This document shows, piece after piece, positions 16,557-24,507 of a stretch of DNA of 33,571 nucleotides. How positions within the stretch are numbered: position 1 is the first letter of the stretch; every line of letters starts with the position of its first letter. Below the pieces are notes generated by a model that did no database searches, was not told the origin of the DNA, and saw only the letters and a list, made by a program, of their open reading frames with translations. The DNA is from Candidatus Firestoneibacteriota bacterium. GTDB taxonomy: Bacteria; Oederibacteriota; D2-FULL-39-29; CAIOVX01. The position numbers were made by a program, and so were the translations under genes. The stretch is from contig CAIOVX010000051.1 of the NCBI GenBank assembly GCA_903861835.1, positions 1-33,571 on the forward strand, given 5' to 3'.

Positions 16557-17729
16557 TTAAATGTGTTCTTCGGCTTTGCCGGCTTTGCCGGCTTTGCCTT
16601 CGCTTTTCAACTCGATTAGCTCGTACTTGCTGGAGCCCAGGCCGTACTTCTCGGATTGTTCTATGGTAATGTTTGTATCTCTTTTGTTCACTTTGCCGAG
16701 CACTTCTCCGGCTTCCATCAGGCCGTAGTCCTCAGCCCTCGACTGCGGCAAAGGTTTTGCCTTGTTGACCATATCGAGCGAAGCGCGGTCAACCGCCACA
16801 AGATCGTCGCTGATAAGGATGCCCTGATCCTGAACCACCGGAGTGTCCGCCACCGGCATGCAGTCGCATTCCGGCTGGACCTCCATTATGAAATTGACAT
16901 AGATAATTTTTTTCGGTTTGAAAGTGCTTATGACCGCTTTGGAAGCTTCCGCTATATGGATTGCAAGCCGTTCCGAGGTTATCGGCATCGCAAGCGCCTC
17001 GTCGGGACAGATTCTCGCGCAGCGGCCGCAAATCCAGCAAAGATCCTTATTGACCGTGATGGATTCATTTTTCTTAAGCGTAATAGACTTTGTCGGACAG
17101 ACCTTTTCGCAGCGACCGCAGTAGGTGCACTTCCCCTTCTGCCATTCCGGCGGAGTCGCGCTGACAGAATGAAGCCTTCCCCTGTTGTTATGGCCGCAAT
17201 GCGTGTGGGGGCTAACGCCGCCCATGCCCATATTCTTAATAGCGCCGCCGAAACCCGCCTGAATGTGCCCTTTGAAATGGGAGAGCACTACCATCGCGTC
17301 GGCGTGATAAATGGCCCCTGCTACATCAATTTCCTGGATGTGTTTCGCGCCGGGAACCTTTACGGTGACCGCGTCCTTCCCGAAGAGCCCGTCAGCAACA
17401 ACCACGGGCGCCCCGCAAGTAAGGTGCGTGTACCCGTTATAGGCCGCAACCTCAAGATACTCAAGGGATTCAATCCTGGTAGTATCTGTGACAAAGGGCC
17501 TGCCGCCGGCGGCTTTTATGGCGTCCACGGTCTTCCTGACGAATACCGGGCGCACCGTGCGGAAAGAGCCCTGCGAGCCGAAATGTATTTTTACTGCCAC
17601 TTTCTCCTTCGGCGATATGTATTTTTTCAGGCCGGCAAGAAGCAGCAGCTGCTCATACTTGAAAGGCAGTGAATAACTTGAATCCCAGACCGTGCAGCGC
17701 GCGCTTGTAAAATAAACTTTAGACGGCAT
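16557..17729 (-). CDS. DUF362 protein with internal double [4Fe-4S] domain
   Basis: A second DUF362-type protein, built differently from the one at 12382: the 2[4Fe-4S] ferredoxin unit lies in the middle (C201-C211 CTYCGRCEKVC and C231-C241 CWICGRCARIC), followed by about 150 further residues. The N-terminal half has KVAVKIHFGSQGSFRTVRP and a His/Gly-rich stretch (KNMGMGGVSPHTHCGHNNRG). I chose ATG 17729, with GGAG 8 nt upstream, over longer frames reaching 17798. The start overlaps the upstream GT2-like gene by 11 bp. The C-terminus ends in a Lys-Ala-Gly repeat encoded by a 9-bp tandem. Function unknown; cytoplasmic redox protein likely. Confidence 0.83.
   Translation of the reverse strand: MPSKVYFTSARCTVWDSSYSLPFKYEQLLLLAGLKKYISPKEKVAVKIHFGSQGSFRTVRPVFVRKTVDAIKAAGGRPFVTDTTRIESLEYLEVAAYNGYTHLTCGAPVVVADGLFGKDAVTVKVPGAKHIQEIDVAGAIYHADAMVVLSHFKGHIQAGFGGAIKNMGMGGVSPHTHCGHNNRGRLHSVSATPPEWQKGKCTYCGRCEKVCPTKSITLKKNESITVNKDLCWICGRCARICPDEALAMPITSERLAIHIAEASKAVISTFKPKKIIYVNFIMEVQPECDCMPVADTPVVQDQGILISDDLVAVDRASLDMVNKAKPLPQSRAEDYGLMEAGEVLGKVNKRDTNITIEQSEKYGLGSSKYELIELKSEGKAGKAGKAEEHI
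16571..16597. repeat. 9-bp tandem repeat inside the DUF362 gene
   Basis: Three perfect copies of CGGCTTTGC encode the Lys-Ala-Gly repeats just before the C-terminus of the minus-strand DUF362 protein. A copy-number change would keep the frame. Confidence 0.8.
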
Positions 17730-18810
17730 TTTGTTTTCTCCAGGTGATATATACAGCTCTAATAGACGCATAATTGTGAAGCGAGACATAATAGGCAATT
17801 TTTGAGATACCGGTTACCGCGGCGGCATAAAATATTATCTGCGCGCCAAAACTGAAGGCAAAAAAGATATCTGTATTGAGGAGCAGCAGGTTAAGAATAA
17901 AAAGGAGCAGCGCCGCAACTCCGGAGGCCGGCAGCAGCAGGTTATCAAAAGAGGCGCAGAGCCAAGCGTTAAGTTTTCTTTTTCCAAGAAGTTCCCTTAT
18001 TGAGCCCGCTGAACCGAGGGCCGCGGAAAGTTCAACTGCCTCTTCCTCGGCAAGAACTCCGGCTTTCCCGTGAAGTTCAAGCTCGGTAACCGCGAGAGGT
18101 TCATAACGGGAAAGATGGCCGCTGCAGATTACCGCAAGGGGAATAGCCGAGCTTCCGCTTGAACCGGCCGGTATGCTCTTTACCGCATCTTTCCTAAAAG
18201 CGTAAAGCAGCATATTGGCGGAAACTACCAGACCGACGGCGTCAAGCAGGCGTGTGACATATTCATTATAGGCCTCTATTTTATTAAGCCCGCCCCTGTA
18301 ATTCTCGTGCCCTCCGGTATAAACCGCCTTTCCGGAAACAGCCCCGGTCTTTTCGTCGGTGAATTTCCTGAGAATGTTTTTCACCGCGTATTTGTCAAGC
18401 ATAGAAGCCGAATCGGTGACTATGACAACTTCGCCCTTGCACTCGGTCGCGCAGCGTACCATGGTTCCGGCAGGCGTCTGCTTTTCGGCAGGGTAAAAGA
18501 GCTTTACGCCTTTCTTGAAATAACCTGTGACCAGCGAGTCAACCGAGGCGTCGCGCTCGTTCACGGCAACAACCAGCTCTGGTCCCTCGCCTTTGGGTTC
18601 AAGCAGCAGGCAGTTTTCTATCTTGGCCTTAAGCTGTTCAGGGTTTCCGCCGTAAAGTATCATAAGCGAGGCAGAAGGGACCGCGCATAAATTAATCGCG
18701 CGTTTTCTCGAAAATAGACCAAGTAATCTGACATAAACTGGGAAAAGGAAATAAAGCAGGAACAACAGGGAGACGATAAGCCAGAATGTGATAGTAAATA
18801 TGATCGCCAT
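17719..18810 (-). CDS. GT2-like membrane protein with degraded catalytic motifs
   Basis: The layout is that of processive GT2 enzymes: an N-terminal membrane helix, a GT-A-like domain and two or three C-terminal helices (about 285-345), 363 residues. The segment DEKTGAVSGKAVY matches the motif after the DxD site, and VIVTDSASMLD stands where family members have TDADT, so the second metal Asp is lost. The usual ED motif is replaced by AVICSGHLSRYEP, and Q(Q/R)xRW is absent. I infer a non-catalytic or highly diverged member. No Shine-Dalgarno site; a promoter places the transcript start at the ATG. The next gene overlaps its end by 11 bp. Confidence 0.72.
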   Translation of the reverse strand: MAIIFTITFWLIVSLLFLLYFLFPVYVRLLGLFSRKRAINLCAVPSASLMILYGGNPEQLKAKIENCLLLEPKGEGPELVVAVNERDASVDSLVTGYFKKGVKLFYPAEKQTPAGTMVRCATECKGEVVIVTDSASMLDKYAVKNILRKFTDEKTGAVSGKAVYTGGHENYRGGLNKIEAYNEYVTRLLDAVGLVVSANMLLYAFRKDAVKSIPAGSSGSSAIPLAVICSGHLSRYEPLAVTELELHGKAGVLAEEEAVELSAALGSAGSIRELLGKRKLNAWLCASFDNLLLPASGVAALLLFILNLLLLNTDIFFAFSFGAQIIFYAAAVTGISKIAYYVSLHNYASIRAVYITWRKQNAV

Positions 18811-18816
18811 GAAGGA

Positions 18817-18845
18817 AGTATAGCAGACCTGCCGGAGAAAGTAAA
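18817..18845 (-). promoter_or_regulatory. Predicted promoter giving a leaderless mRNA for the GT2-like gene
   Basis: On the minus strand TTTACT (18840-18845), 17 bp spacer ending in TGC, then TATACT (18817-18822). Only 6 nt separate the -10 box from ATG 18810, so transcription should begin at the start codon. The -35 box abuts the terminator hairpin upstream. Confidence 0.6.
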
Positions 18846-18871
18846 GAACCGCGGCCTAACGGCCGCGGTTC
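18846..18871 (-). terminator. Intrinsic terminator after the DUF2723 operon
   Basis: A perfect 11-bp GC-rich stem (GAACCGCGGCC / GGCCGCGGTTC) with a 4-nt loop, followed on the minus strand by the T-rich CTTTACTTTC. It lies 27 bp after the stop of the DUF2723 gene and just before the promoter of the next gene. Confidence 0.85.
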
Positions 18872-18897
18872 AGGTTTAACGGAAGAAGCAACTCCTC

Positions 18898-21003
18898 TTA
18901 GTCGGGCATATTCTCTAGCATCTGCATCTCTTTCTTTATTCTGTCAACTTCAGCATCTGTGGGATTATAAATAAGGTACTTCTTCCAGATATCCAAAGTT
19001 TTCTTCTTCTCGCGATAAATATTCGCATAAATTATCCCGAGGTTTTTGTACGGAGAGGAAAAGCCCGGGTCCATCTTAATGGCGTCAAGATACTCCTTCT
19101 CAGAGTAGCCGAACAGTTTCTTGGTCGCGGCCGAAATAGGGCGTCCTGCCCTCATATCCTCGTTGAGCAGTTGTCCGGCGTAAAGATCATAGGTCCAGCC
19201 CTGGTTGAAGCGCGCTTTCGCGTAAATGGTGACCAGCTCGGATTCAAAGGAGTTGGGGTCGTAGAACCTGGGCTCCGCCCGCCTTAAAACATACCTTCCC
19301 CATGCGCGATCATTCTCGCCCTTGAGCGCATCAACGCTTATGGGCTCGGTGACCGGGAAAGCTATTCGAAGCAGTCCCGAGGCCAGCAATTTGTAGTCTT
19401 TATCCATACTCGGATCGCGCGGACCAGAGAAATACATGCGTCTTCCCGGATTTGCTTCCAGGAACTGGCGAATAGGGTAATTCACGCCGTCGTAAAGCGG
19501 GAATGGGACGTTTACATCTTTCATTCTGTATCTGAGCTGATCGCAGTACCAGGGATAGGTTAATTTTTCCTGGTCTATTACATAAATGTTCGGCCTTCTC
19601 TTGTCTACCATCTGGTAATAATCAAGACCCATCGAGAGCGTGTCTCCGCTCACAACCATAATAGAGCCATGCGGCTCATAGCGTATCATATTGCCGCAGA
19701 AATCGTAGAGGAGCCAGTTATCCGATTTGTTTGGATTTCTTGAGTTGGGTCCTACCGTAAGGACAAGTATCAACGTGAGCAACCCGCCGATGATGTATTT
19801 TCTGGGCAGCTGTTTAACTCTGTCAAGTATTGTTTCATAACCCGCGGCGACAAAGATGCCGAAAATCAGGAAGGAAATAATGTACATCCTGCGTATCACA
19901 TGCAAAACTACCTTATCCCTGACAATGTCAAAAAGAGAAACAAAGACAAAGCTCATAAAGATAAAAGTTATAAGCAGAAAAACAGCTTCCTGCCTCTTCT
20001 TCCAGAAGAGTCGGACCATACCGAAAAAGCCTATAACCAGACCGAGGCTGGTATACAGCGCCAGAAACAGTGCCTGGCCCGCTACCGGAATATTGGAAAG
20101 TGATTTCCAGTTTATGGACGGGCTGATTCCGGCATAAGAAAGCAAGTTGTGAACACTAATGCCCAGGAACTCGTCGGCAAGCTCGCGGGTATACAGATAG
20201 GCTTGTCCCAATTCCAGATCAAAGAAATGATCTATATGAAAGACTGACGGCGGATAATTCTTTCTGAAAAGCATATGCAGGAAATTCTCGACGTTTACCG
20301 GGTTGTCCCAGTTAAGCGGCGGATGAGCGTTGGCTGATATCGGCAGGTAAATATAGAATAGCATTCCGGCAAGTGCCACGAGACAGCCGAGCATAACGGC
20401 AAGCCCGCCCTCCAGAAAATAGGTGCCGCGGTCAGGCATTCCGAACTGCTTGTAGTATTTTGACATGTAAAGCAATACCACAAACATTCCGGGTCCGAGG
20501 ATTATGATGGTATGGTGGTGAGACACGCCAAGGCCGATAAAAAGGAACATCAGCAGGAACGTTTTAAGGTCTTTCTTCTTCCTGAAGAGCAGGAACATAT
20601 ATATAGTGAGATAAATAAAGAAATTATTCAGAGTGAAAACTTCCGCCACAACGGAGTATTCCCAGATGATAGGCACAAAAGCCAGCGTGAGCAGGCCAAG
20701 AATCCTCGCGGCCTTGCTGTCAAGCAGTTGCTCAAGAATCTTGTAGAAGAAAAAAAGCGAAAGGAGCGCAAAGAAGACGGACATCGCATTGACCCTGCAG
20801 GCAATGTTGCTTATAGGCAGATAAGTAAAGGCCTTGCCGAGCAGAGTGTAGAGCGGGTAGCCGGGTTCGTGCGCCACGCCGAGAGTGTAAGAGGCGACCA
20901 CCATCTCAGAGGAATCGCCGGTGGCGGTTATGCAGGGAGCCAGCGAAAAGATATACGCAGTTCCTATTACTAAAAGAGCAATGATGTGTATATGTTTTTT
21001 CAT
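18898..21003 (-). CDS. DUF2723 (GT117-type) membrane glycosyltransferase with C-terminal TPR-like region
   Basis: A 701-residue protein with an N-terminal signal anchor, the DUF2723 signature GDSSEMVVASYTLGVAHEPGYPLY (two overlapping motifs, residues 29-52) and about ten membrane helices in the first 420 residues, followed by a soluble region. The last 70 residues (KMDPGFSSPYKNLGIIYAN) look like a TPR. DUF2723 belongs with GT-C transferases that use lipid-linked sugars; the eukaryotic relative TMEM260 is an O-mannosyltransferase. The start directly abuts the stop of a sugar-nucleotide pyrophosphorylase gene, suggesting that this enzyme feeds it through a mannose-type donor (inference). Ends at a strong terminator. 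Confidence 0.82.
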   Translation of the reverse strand: MKKHIHIIALLVIGTAYIFSLAPCITATGDSSEMVVASYTLGVAHEPGYPLYTLLGKAFTYLPISNIACRVNAMSVFFALLSLFFFYKILEQLLDSKAARILGLLTLAFVPIIWEYSVVAEVFTLNNFFIYLTIYMFLLFRKKKDLKTFLLMFLFIGLGVSHHHTIIILGPGMFVVLLYMSKYYKQFGMPDRGTYFLEGGLAVMLGCLVALAGMLFYIYLPISANAHPPLNWDNPVNVENFLHMLFRKNYPPSVFHIDHFFDLELGQAYLYTRELADEFLGISVHNLLSYAGISPSINWKSLSNIPVAGQALFLALYTSLGLVIGFFGMVRLFWKKRQEAVFLLITFIFMSFVFVSLFDIVRDKVVLHVIRRMYIISFLIFGIFVAAGYETILDRVKQLPRKYIIGGLLTLILVLTVGPNSRNPNKSDNWLLYDFCGNMIRYEPHGSIMVVSGDTLSMGLDYYQMVDKRRPNIYVIDQEKLTYPWYCDQLRYRMKDVNVPFPLYDGVNYPIRQFLEANPGRRMYFSGPRDPSMDKDYKLLASGLLRIAFPVTEPISVDALKGENDRAWGRYVLRRAEPRFYDPNSFESELVTIYAKARFNQGWTYDLYAGQLLNEDMRAGRPISAATKKLFGYSEKEYLDAIKMDPGFSSPYKNLGIIYANIYREKKKTLDIWKKYLIYNPTDAEVDRIKKEMQMLENMPD

Positions 21004-22044
21004 TTAGCCCCTCAGCCTGCTGTACGGCGCGAGCACTGTTCCTTCTCCCAGGACTGTCTCTCCGGAAATGAAAGAGGAAGCGCCCACTTTGACACCGCCT
21101 GCAAGCACGCAATCAGAGAGAACACAGTTGTCTCCGATTTTGACATTATCCCATAATATGGCCCGCTCGACCATACAATTTTTCCCGATGATACAGTTTT
21201 TTCCGAGCACAGAGAGTTCACCGATAACGGAATTATCCCCGACAACCGTGCCTGCCCCGATGCTGAACGGCTTCACCGCTCGCGCTCCCTTGCCGAGCTT
21301 CACGCCTTTGCCGGCGGTTTCGAGCCCCTTAACTCTGTAAGAGCCCTCAAGGATATCCCTGCATGCTTTGGCGTACTTTGCCACCGTGCCTACGTCCATC
21401 CAGTAGATATTGCGGGAAACAAAGCCGAAGAAGCCCGCTCCGATGAATTTCGGGAAAATATCTCTCTCGATTGAATAAACCTTTCCCGCTTTCATAAGCG
21501 CTACCATTCCGGGTTCAATAATGTAGACACCGGCATTGATGTTTAGAACCTTGCCCGCAACTTCTTCCGGGGACGGTTTCTCAAGGAACTTCAAGACATT
21601 ACCCCCGCGCCCGGTCTCTACCACTCCGTAAGCGGAAGGATTGCTGACCGGGGTAAGCGCTATGGTAGCCCGGCTCTTCTTCTCTCTGTGAAACTTGAGC
21701 ATTTTTGAAAGGTCAAGACTCGTAAGAATATCTCCGTTCATAACCACGGTAGTTCCGTCTATATATTTCTCAGCCCGTTTCACTGCCCCGCCCGTGCCAA
21801 GCGGGCTGGCCTCATAAATGTAATCTATCTTCATGCCCCTATAACTGCTGCCTATGACTTTTTTCAGCATAGCGGGCTTGTAACAGGCGCTCAGCACGAC
21901 TTCGCTGATGCCGTGAGATTTGAGCCAGTTGAGGATATAAAACATCATCGGCCGGTTCACAACAGGGACTACAGCTTTCGGCACGCAAAGCGTAAGAGGC
22001 CGAAGCCTTGTTCCTTCACCGCCGACCAGGACTATTGCTCTCAA
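21004..22044 (-). CDS. Sugar-nucleotide pyrophosphorylase, mannose-1-phosphate guanylyltransferase-like
   Basis: The N-terminal nucleotidyltransferase domain shows GGEGTRLRPLT and PKAVVPVVNRPM (residues 8-32), the metal site GDIL near 100 and WMDVGT near 215. The C-terminal 90 residues form a left-handed beta helix of hexapeptide repeats (IGELSVLGKNCIIGKNC). Enzymes of this type make NDP-sugars from a sugar 1-phosphate and NTP; the layout is like GDP-mannose pyrophosphorylase, but glucose-1-phosphate transferases are close. Start is TTG at 22044, 4 nt after GGAGG. It lies 16 bp after cmk and abuts the DUF2723 gene. Confidence 0.85.
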   Translation of the reverse strand: MRAIVLVGGEGTRLRPLTLCVPKAVVPVVNRPMMFYILNWLKSHGISEVVLSACYKPAMLKKVIGSSYRGMKIDYIYEASPLGTGGAVKRAEKYIDGTTVVMNGDILTSLDLSKMLKFHREKKSRATIALTPVSNPSAYGVVETGRGGNVLKFLEKPSPEEVAGKVLNINAGVYIIEPGMVALMKAGKVYSIERDIFPKFIGAGFFGFVSRNIYWMDVGTVAKYAKACRDILEGSYRVKGLETAGKGVKLGKGARAVKPFSIGAGTVVGDNSVIGELSVLGKNCIIGKNCMVERAILWDNVKIGDNCVLSDCVLAGGVKVGASSFISGETVLGEGTVLAPYSRLRG

Positions 22045-22060
22045 ATTTCCTCCGGTGCTT

Positions 22061-22729
22061 TTAAAGCTTCTCTTTTATTATGCCGTTAATCTTGGCAGTT
22101 ACCTGTTCGATGGAAAGCCCGGTCGTGTCCACGGTCACCGCGTCTTTAACCTTGACCAGGGCGCCGAAGAGCCTATTCCTGTCGCGCTCATCGCGTTCTG
22201 CTATATCCTGCCTCACAAGGGAAAGCACTGTCTTGATCCCTTTCTCCGTGAGTTCTTTATAACGCCTTGCGGCTCTCTCTTCAACCGCGGCATCCAGATA
22301 AATTTTCACTTCCGCATCGGGAAAAACCACGGAGCCGATATCTCTGCCGTCCATTATAACACCGCCGGCAGCTCCCATCTCCTGCTGTTTTTTAACCAGA
22401 GCCTGCCTTACGCCTCTTGAATCCGCTATGTCTGAAGAGGCCTTTGAAACCTCCGGCAAGCGGATAGCTTCCGTAACGTCCGCGCCGTCGATAAACACTT
22501 TTAATACGGCTCCGTATTCAAAACCTATTTTTGTCCTGCCTGCAAGTTCCGTAAGCGCTGTCTCGCTCTTTCTGTCAGTCCCTTCGCGCAGAGCTTTGAG
22601 CGTTATGGCGCGATACATTGCGCCCGTATCTATATAATGAAAACCCAGGGCAAAGGCCACGAGTTTTGCTATTGTGCTTTTGCCTGAGCCCGCCGGCCCG
22701 TCAATGGCTATTACCGGTTTTCTCTTCAT
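22061..22729 (-). CDS. cmk: Cytidylate kinase
   Basis: Phosphorylates CMP and dCMP with ATP in the cytoplasm. The 222-residue protein has the P-loop GPAGSGKST (10-18), the nucleotide-monophosphate motif DTGAMYRA, and MDGRDIGSVVFPDA, all typical of Cmk; length is normal. The usual neighbours of cmk (rpsA, ispH, plsC) are absent. A GAGGAG site lies 13 nt before the ATG, rather far. Upstream there is a 77-bp gap with a repeat shared with the 1.6-kb region. Confidence 0.93.
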   Translation of the reverse strand: MKRKPVIAIDGPAGSGKSTIAKLVAFALGFHYIDTGAMYRAITLKALREGTDRKSETALTELAGRTKIGFEYGAVLKVFIDGADVTEAIRLPEVSKASSDIADSRGVRQALVKKQQEMGAAGGVIMDGRDIGSVVFPDAEVKIYLDAAVEERAARRYKELTEKGIKTVLSLVRQDIAERDERDRNRLFGALVKVKDAVTVDTTGLSIEQVTAKINGIIKEKL

Positions 22730-22761
22730 CTGAACCCAAGAACTCCTCGTGAACGTTTTAA

Positions 22762-22798
22762 TGATTACGCAGATTACAAAAACAGATTACACAGATTA
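22762..22798. repeat. Copy of the GATTACACA-type repeat
   Basis: Thirty-seven bp nearly identical to 1566-1602, about 21 kb away: TGATTACGCAGATTA, a 3-bp difference, then AAACAGATTACACAGATTA. It lies between cmk and the HIT gene and lacks the right inverted arm seen in the other copy. Confidence 0.8.
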
Positions 22799-22806
22799 GA
22801 CCATTC

Positions 22807-23151
22807 TCAACCGGGGGGCCAGGCGAGATGCCTGCCTCCAAGCAGATGCATATGAAGGTGAAAGACTGACTGACCGGCTTCGGCATTGGTGTTCATCACA
22901 AGCCTGAAACCGCGGGAATCAATGTTCCTTTCCTTTGCTATCTTTGAGGCGGTTTCATACATACGGAAGAGAGCTTCCTTGTGAGCGGATGTAAGGTCAA
23001 GAACCGTGGGAATATGCTCCCTGGGTATTATCAGTACATGAACCGGGGCTTTCGGTTCAACATCCTCAAAAGCGACAACCAGTTCATCTTCATAAACAAT
23101 CCTGCTGGGAATCTGCTTCCCGGCTATTTTACAGAAGATACAGCCTACCAT
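22807..23151 (-). CDS. HIT family nucleotide-binding protein (HinT-like)
   Basis: A complete 114-residue HIT protein. It starts with CIFCKIAGKQIPS, has GQSVFHLHMHLLGG with the catalytic His triad (H-x-H-x-H), and ends in WPPG, all characteristic of the HinT branch of purine nucleoside phosphoramidases. Cytoplasmic. The cellular role of HinT proteins in bacteria is poorly defined. Upstream lies a 220-bp gap with no gene and, at its far end, a repeat array. Confidence 0.92.
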   Translation of the reverse strand: MVGCIFCKIAGKQIPSRIVYEDELVVAFEDVEPKAPVHVLIIPREHIPTVLDLTSAHKEALFRMYETASKIAKERNIDSRGFRLVMNTNAEAGQSVFHLHMHLLGGRHLAWPPG

Positions 23152-23313
23152 TCACCCGCCTTTTCCAGCCTTGGAGGTTTTTGATTGTTCTGCCCTAACT
23201 ATGCTATTTACCAGTTTTTCACGGCCATTTTCAAGGAAAACTCTTTACTAAATCGACAAGAATTCGTTTCATAGCACTACCTGCGTTTCACAGCGTAAAC
23301 ATGATTGAATCCG

Positions 23314-23377
23314 GTTTGTAATGGTTTGCATTACGTTACAAACGTTACAAACGTTAAGAACATTACGAACGTTATAA
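23314..23377. repeat. Five-unit ACGTTACAA array with an inverted half-copy
   Basis: Five 9-bp units run without a gap from 23333 to 23377: ACGTTACAA, ACGTTACAA, ACGTTAAGA, ACATTACGA, ACGTTATAA. GTTTGTAA at 23314-23321 is the reverse complement of TTACAAAC at 23336-23343. The last unit overlaps the stop codon of the M24-fold gene, so the array lies in its immediate 3' end. Confidence 0.85.
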
Positions 23378-24484
23378 ACCTTTTATTTCCAGTATATCCG
23401 GCCTTAGTACCTTCTCATTCCCTACCTTTACTTCAACCATCGGCCAGCCGGGGGTAGGCGTGATGAATTCAATTTTATTCTTCCTAACTATGATTGTATC
23501 TTCACATTTTGTTCCTGATATGGACGGGTTCCAGGCAAAGGCCTGATTGACCAATACCACCTCTTCTGAATTCGCCATGCCTCTGTACTCTCTGCCCGCA
23601 TAGCCAGTCGCGCCGCCCTGGTGATGCAGAGTCCATTCGGACGCAAAACCGGTCTCCTTATAGGCGTCCTGCGCTTTCTTAAAGATATCTTTTATGTTTA
23701 CTCCGGGTTTTGAACTCAGATTGAAGACTGAATCAACTTTAACAACCGCGTTATGTTTCTTCCTGAGCTCCGCAGAAATCGGCCCGAAATGGACAAGGCG
23801 CGTAAGGCTCACTATCAAGCCCCATTTTCTGGCGCAGAGAACGACCATCATAATTTTTTCAACTTTTTTGTCGGTTGGGATGGGATGCCTGTATTTGGAG
23901 ATACGCTCGTCGGCCGCCATAAGCAGGACCGTCGGCGTAATGCCGTCTTTATAAAGCTCTTTGGCGAGCAGTCCCGAGACTTTATGCTCCGAATAGCCCT
24001 TCTTTATCTTTTTGCAAACGCGGACCATCGCCCTGCCTGCTTTGCGCCCGAGCCATTTATACTTCTTTATCTCACCGCCGTTTAACTGAAAGCGCAATTT
24101 CGAAAACTTGCCGTCAATATTCTGATAGCCGCCAAACCCGTCGTCTGTTCCGAGAACCCCTTCCTTAACGATCTCCTTAATGAACTTCAGCTTTTCAGCG
24201 TCTTCCCACCAGTTGAATTTCTTCACTATAAAGCCCTGGCCTTTTATCTCCTCCTCGGAGGACCTGCCCGCCTCAATGTTGTTTGCTATGAGGTATTTCT
24301 TGTCTCCGGTAATGATTATTGAAACGGCGCCAAAATCAGAAGCAATGACAACGTGATTATCGCCGCCGCAGGTAAACCAGGCAAAGTTATTAAACTTGGT
24401 CAGCATAACAGCGTCGAGTTTATTTTGTTTCATAAACTTTCTTACCTTACGTTCTTTCAACAAAATCTCGGTTTCAAGGGACAT
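23372..24484 (-). CDS. M24 (creatinase/aminopeptidase-fold) protein lacking metal ligands
   Basis: A 370-residue protein with an N-terminal creatinase-like domain and a pita-bread M24 domain. In active M24 peptidases two Asp, one His and two Glu hold two metals. Here the segment with the two Asp reads VVLCARKWGLIVSLTRLVHFG, so Cys and Ser replace them, and the first Glu position reads AFAWNPS. The His in HHQGGATGY and the last Glu (CEDTI) remain. A metal-dependent peptidase is therefore unlikely; creatinase shows that this fold can work without metal. I chose ATG 24484, with GGAGG 6 nt upstream; the longer frame to 24547 translates a repeat. Function unknown. Confidence 0.8.
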   Translation of the reverse strand: MSLETEILLKERKVRKFMKQNKLDAVMLTKFNNFAWFTCGGDNHVVIASDFGAVSIIITGDKKYLIANNIEAGRSSEEEIKGQGFIVKKFNWWEDAEKLKFIKEIVKEGVLGTDDGFGGYQNIDGKFSKLRFQLNGGEIKKYKWLGRKAGRAMVRVCKKIKKGYSEHKVSGLLAKELYKDGITPTVLLMAADERISKYRHPIPTDKKVEKIMMVVLCARKWGLIVSLTRLVHFGPISAELRKKHNAVVKVDSVFNLSSKPGVNIKDIFKKAQDAYKETGFASEWTLHHQGGATGYAGREYRGMANSEEVVLVNQAFAWNPSISGTKCEDTIIVRKNKIEFITPTPGWPMVEVKVGNEKVLRPDILEIKGL

Positions 24485-24507
24485 AAAGGCCTCCAAAAAA
24501 AGAGTAT

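Noticed and set aside
16656-17672. Long plus-strand open frame of 338 codons
   Set aside because: It lies wholly antisense to the DUF362-ferredoxin gene, whose cysteine motifs prove the minus strand is coding; the antisense product has no recognisable domain.
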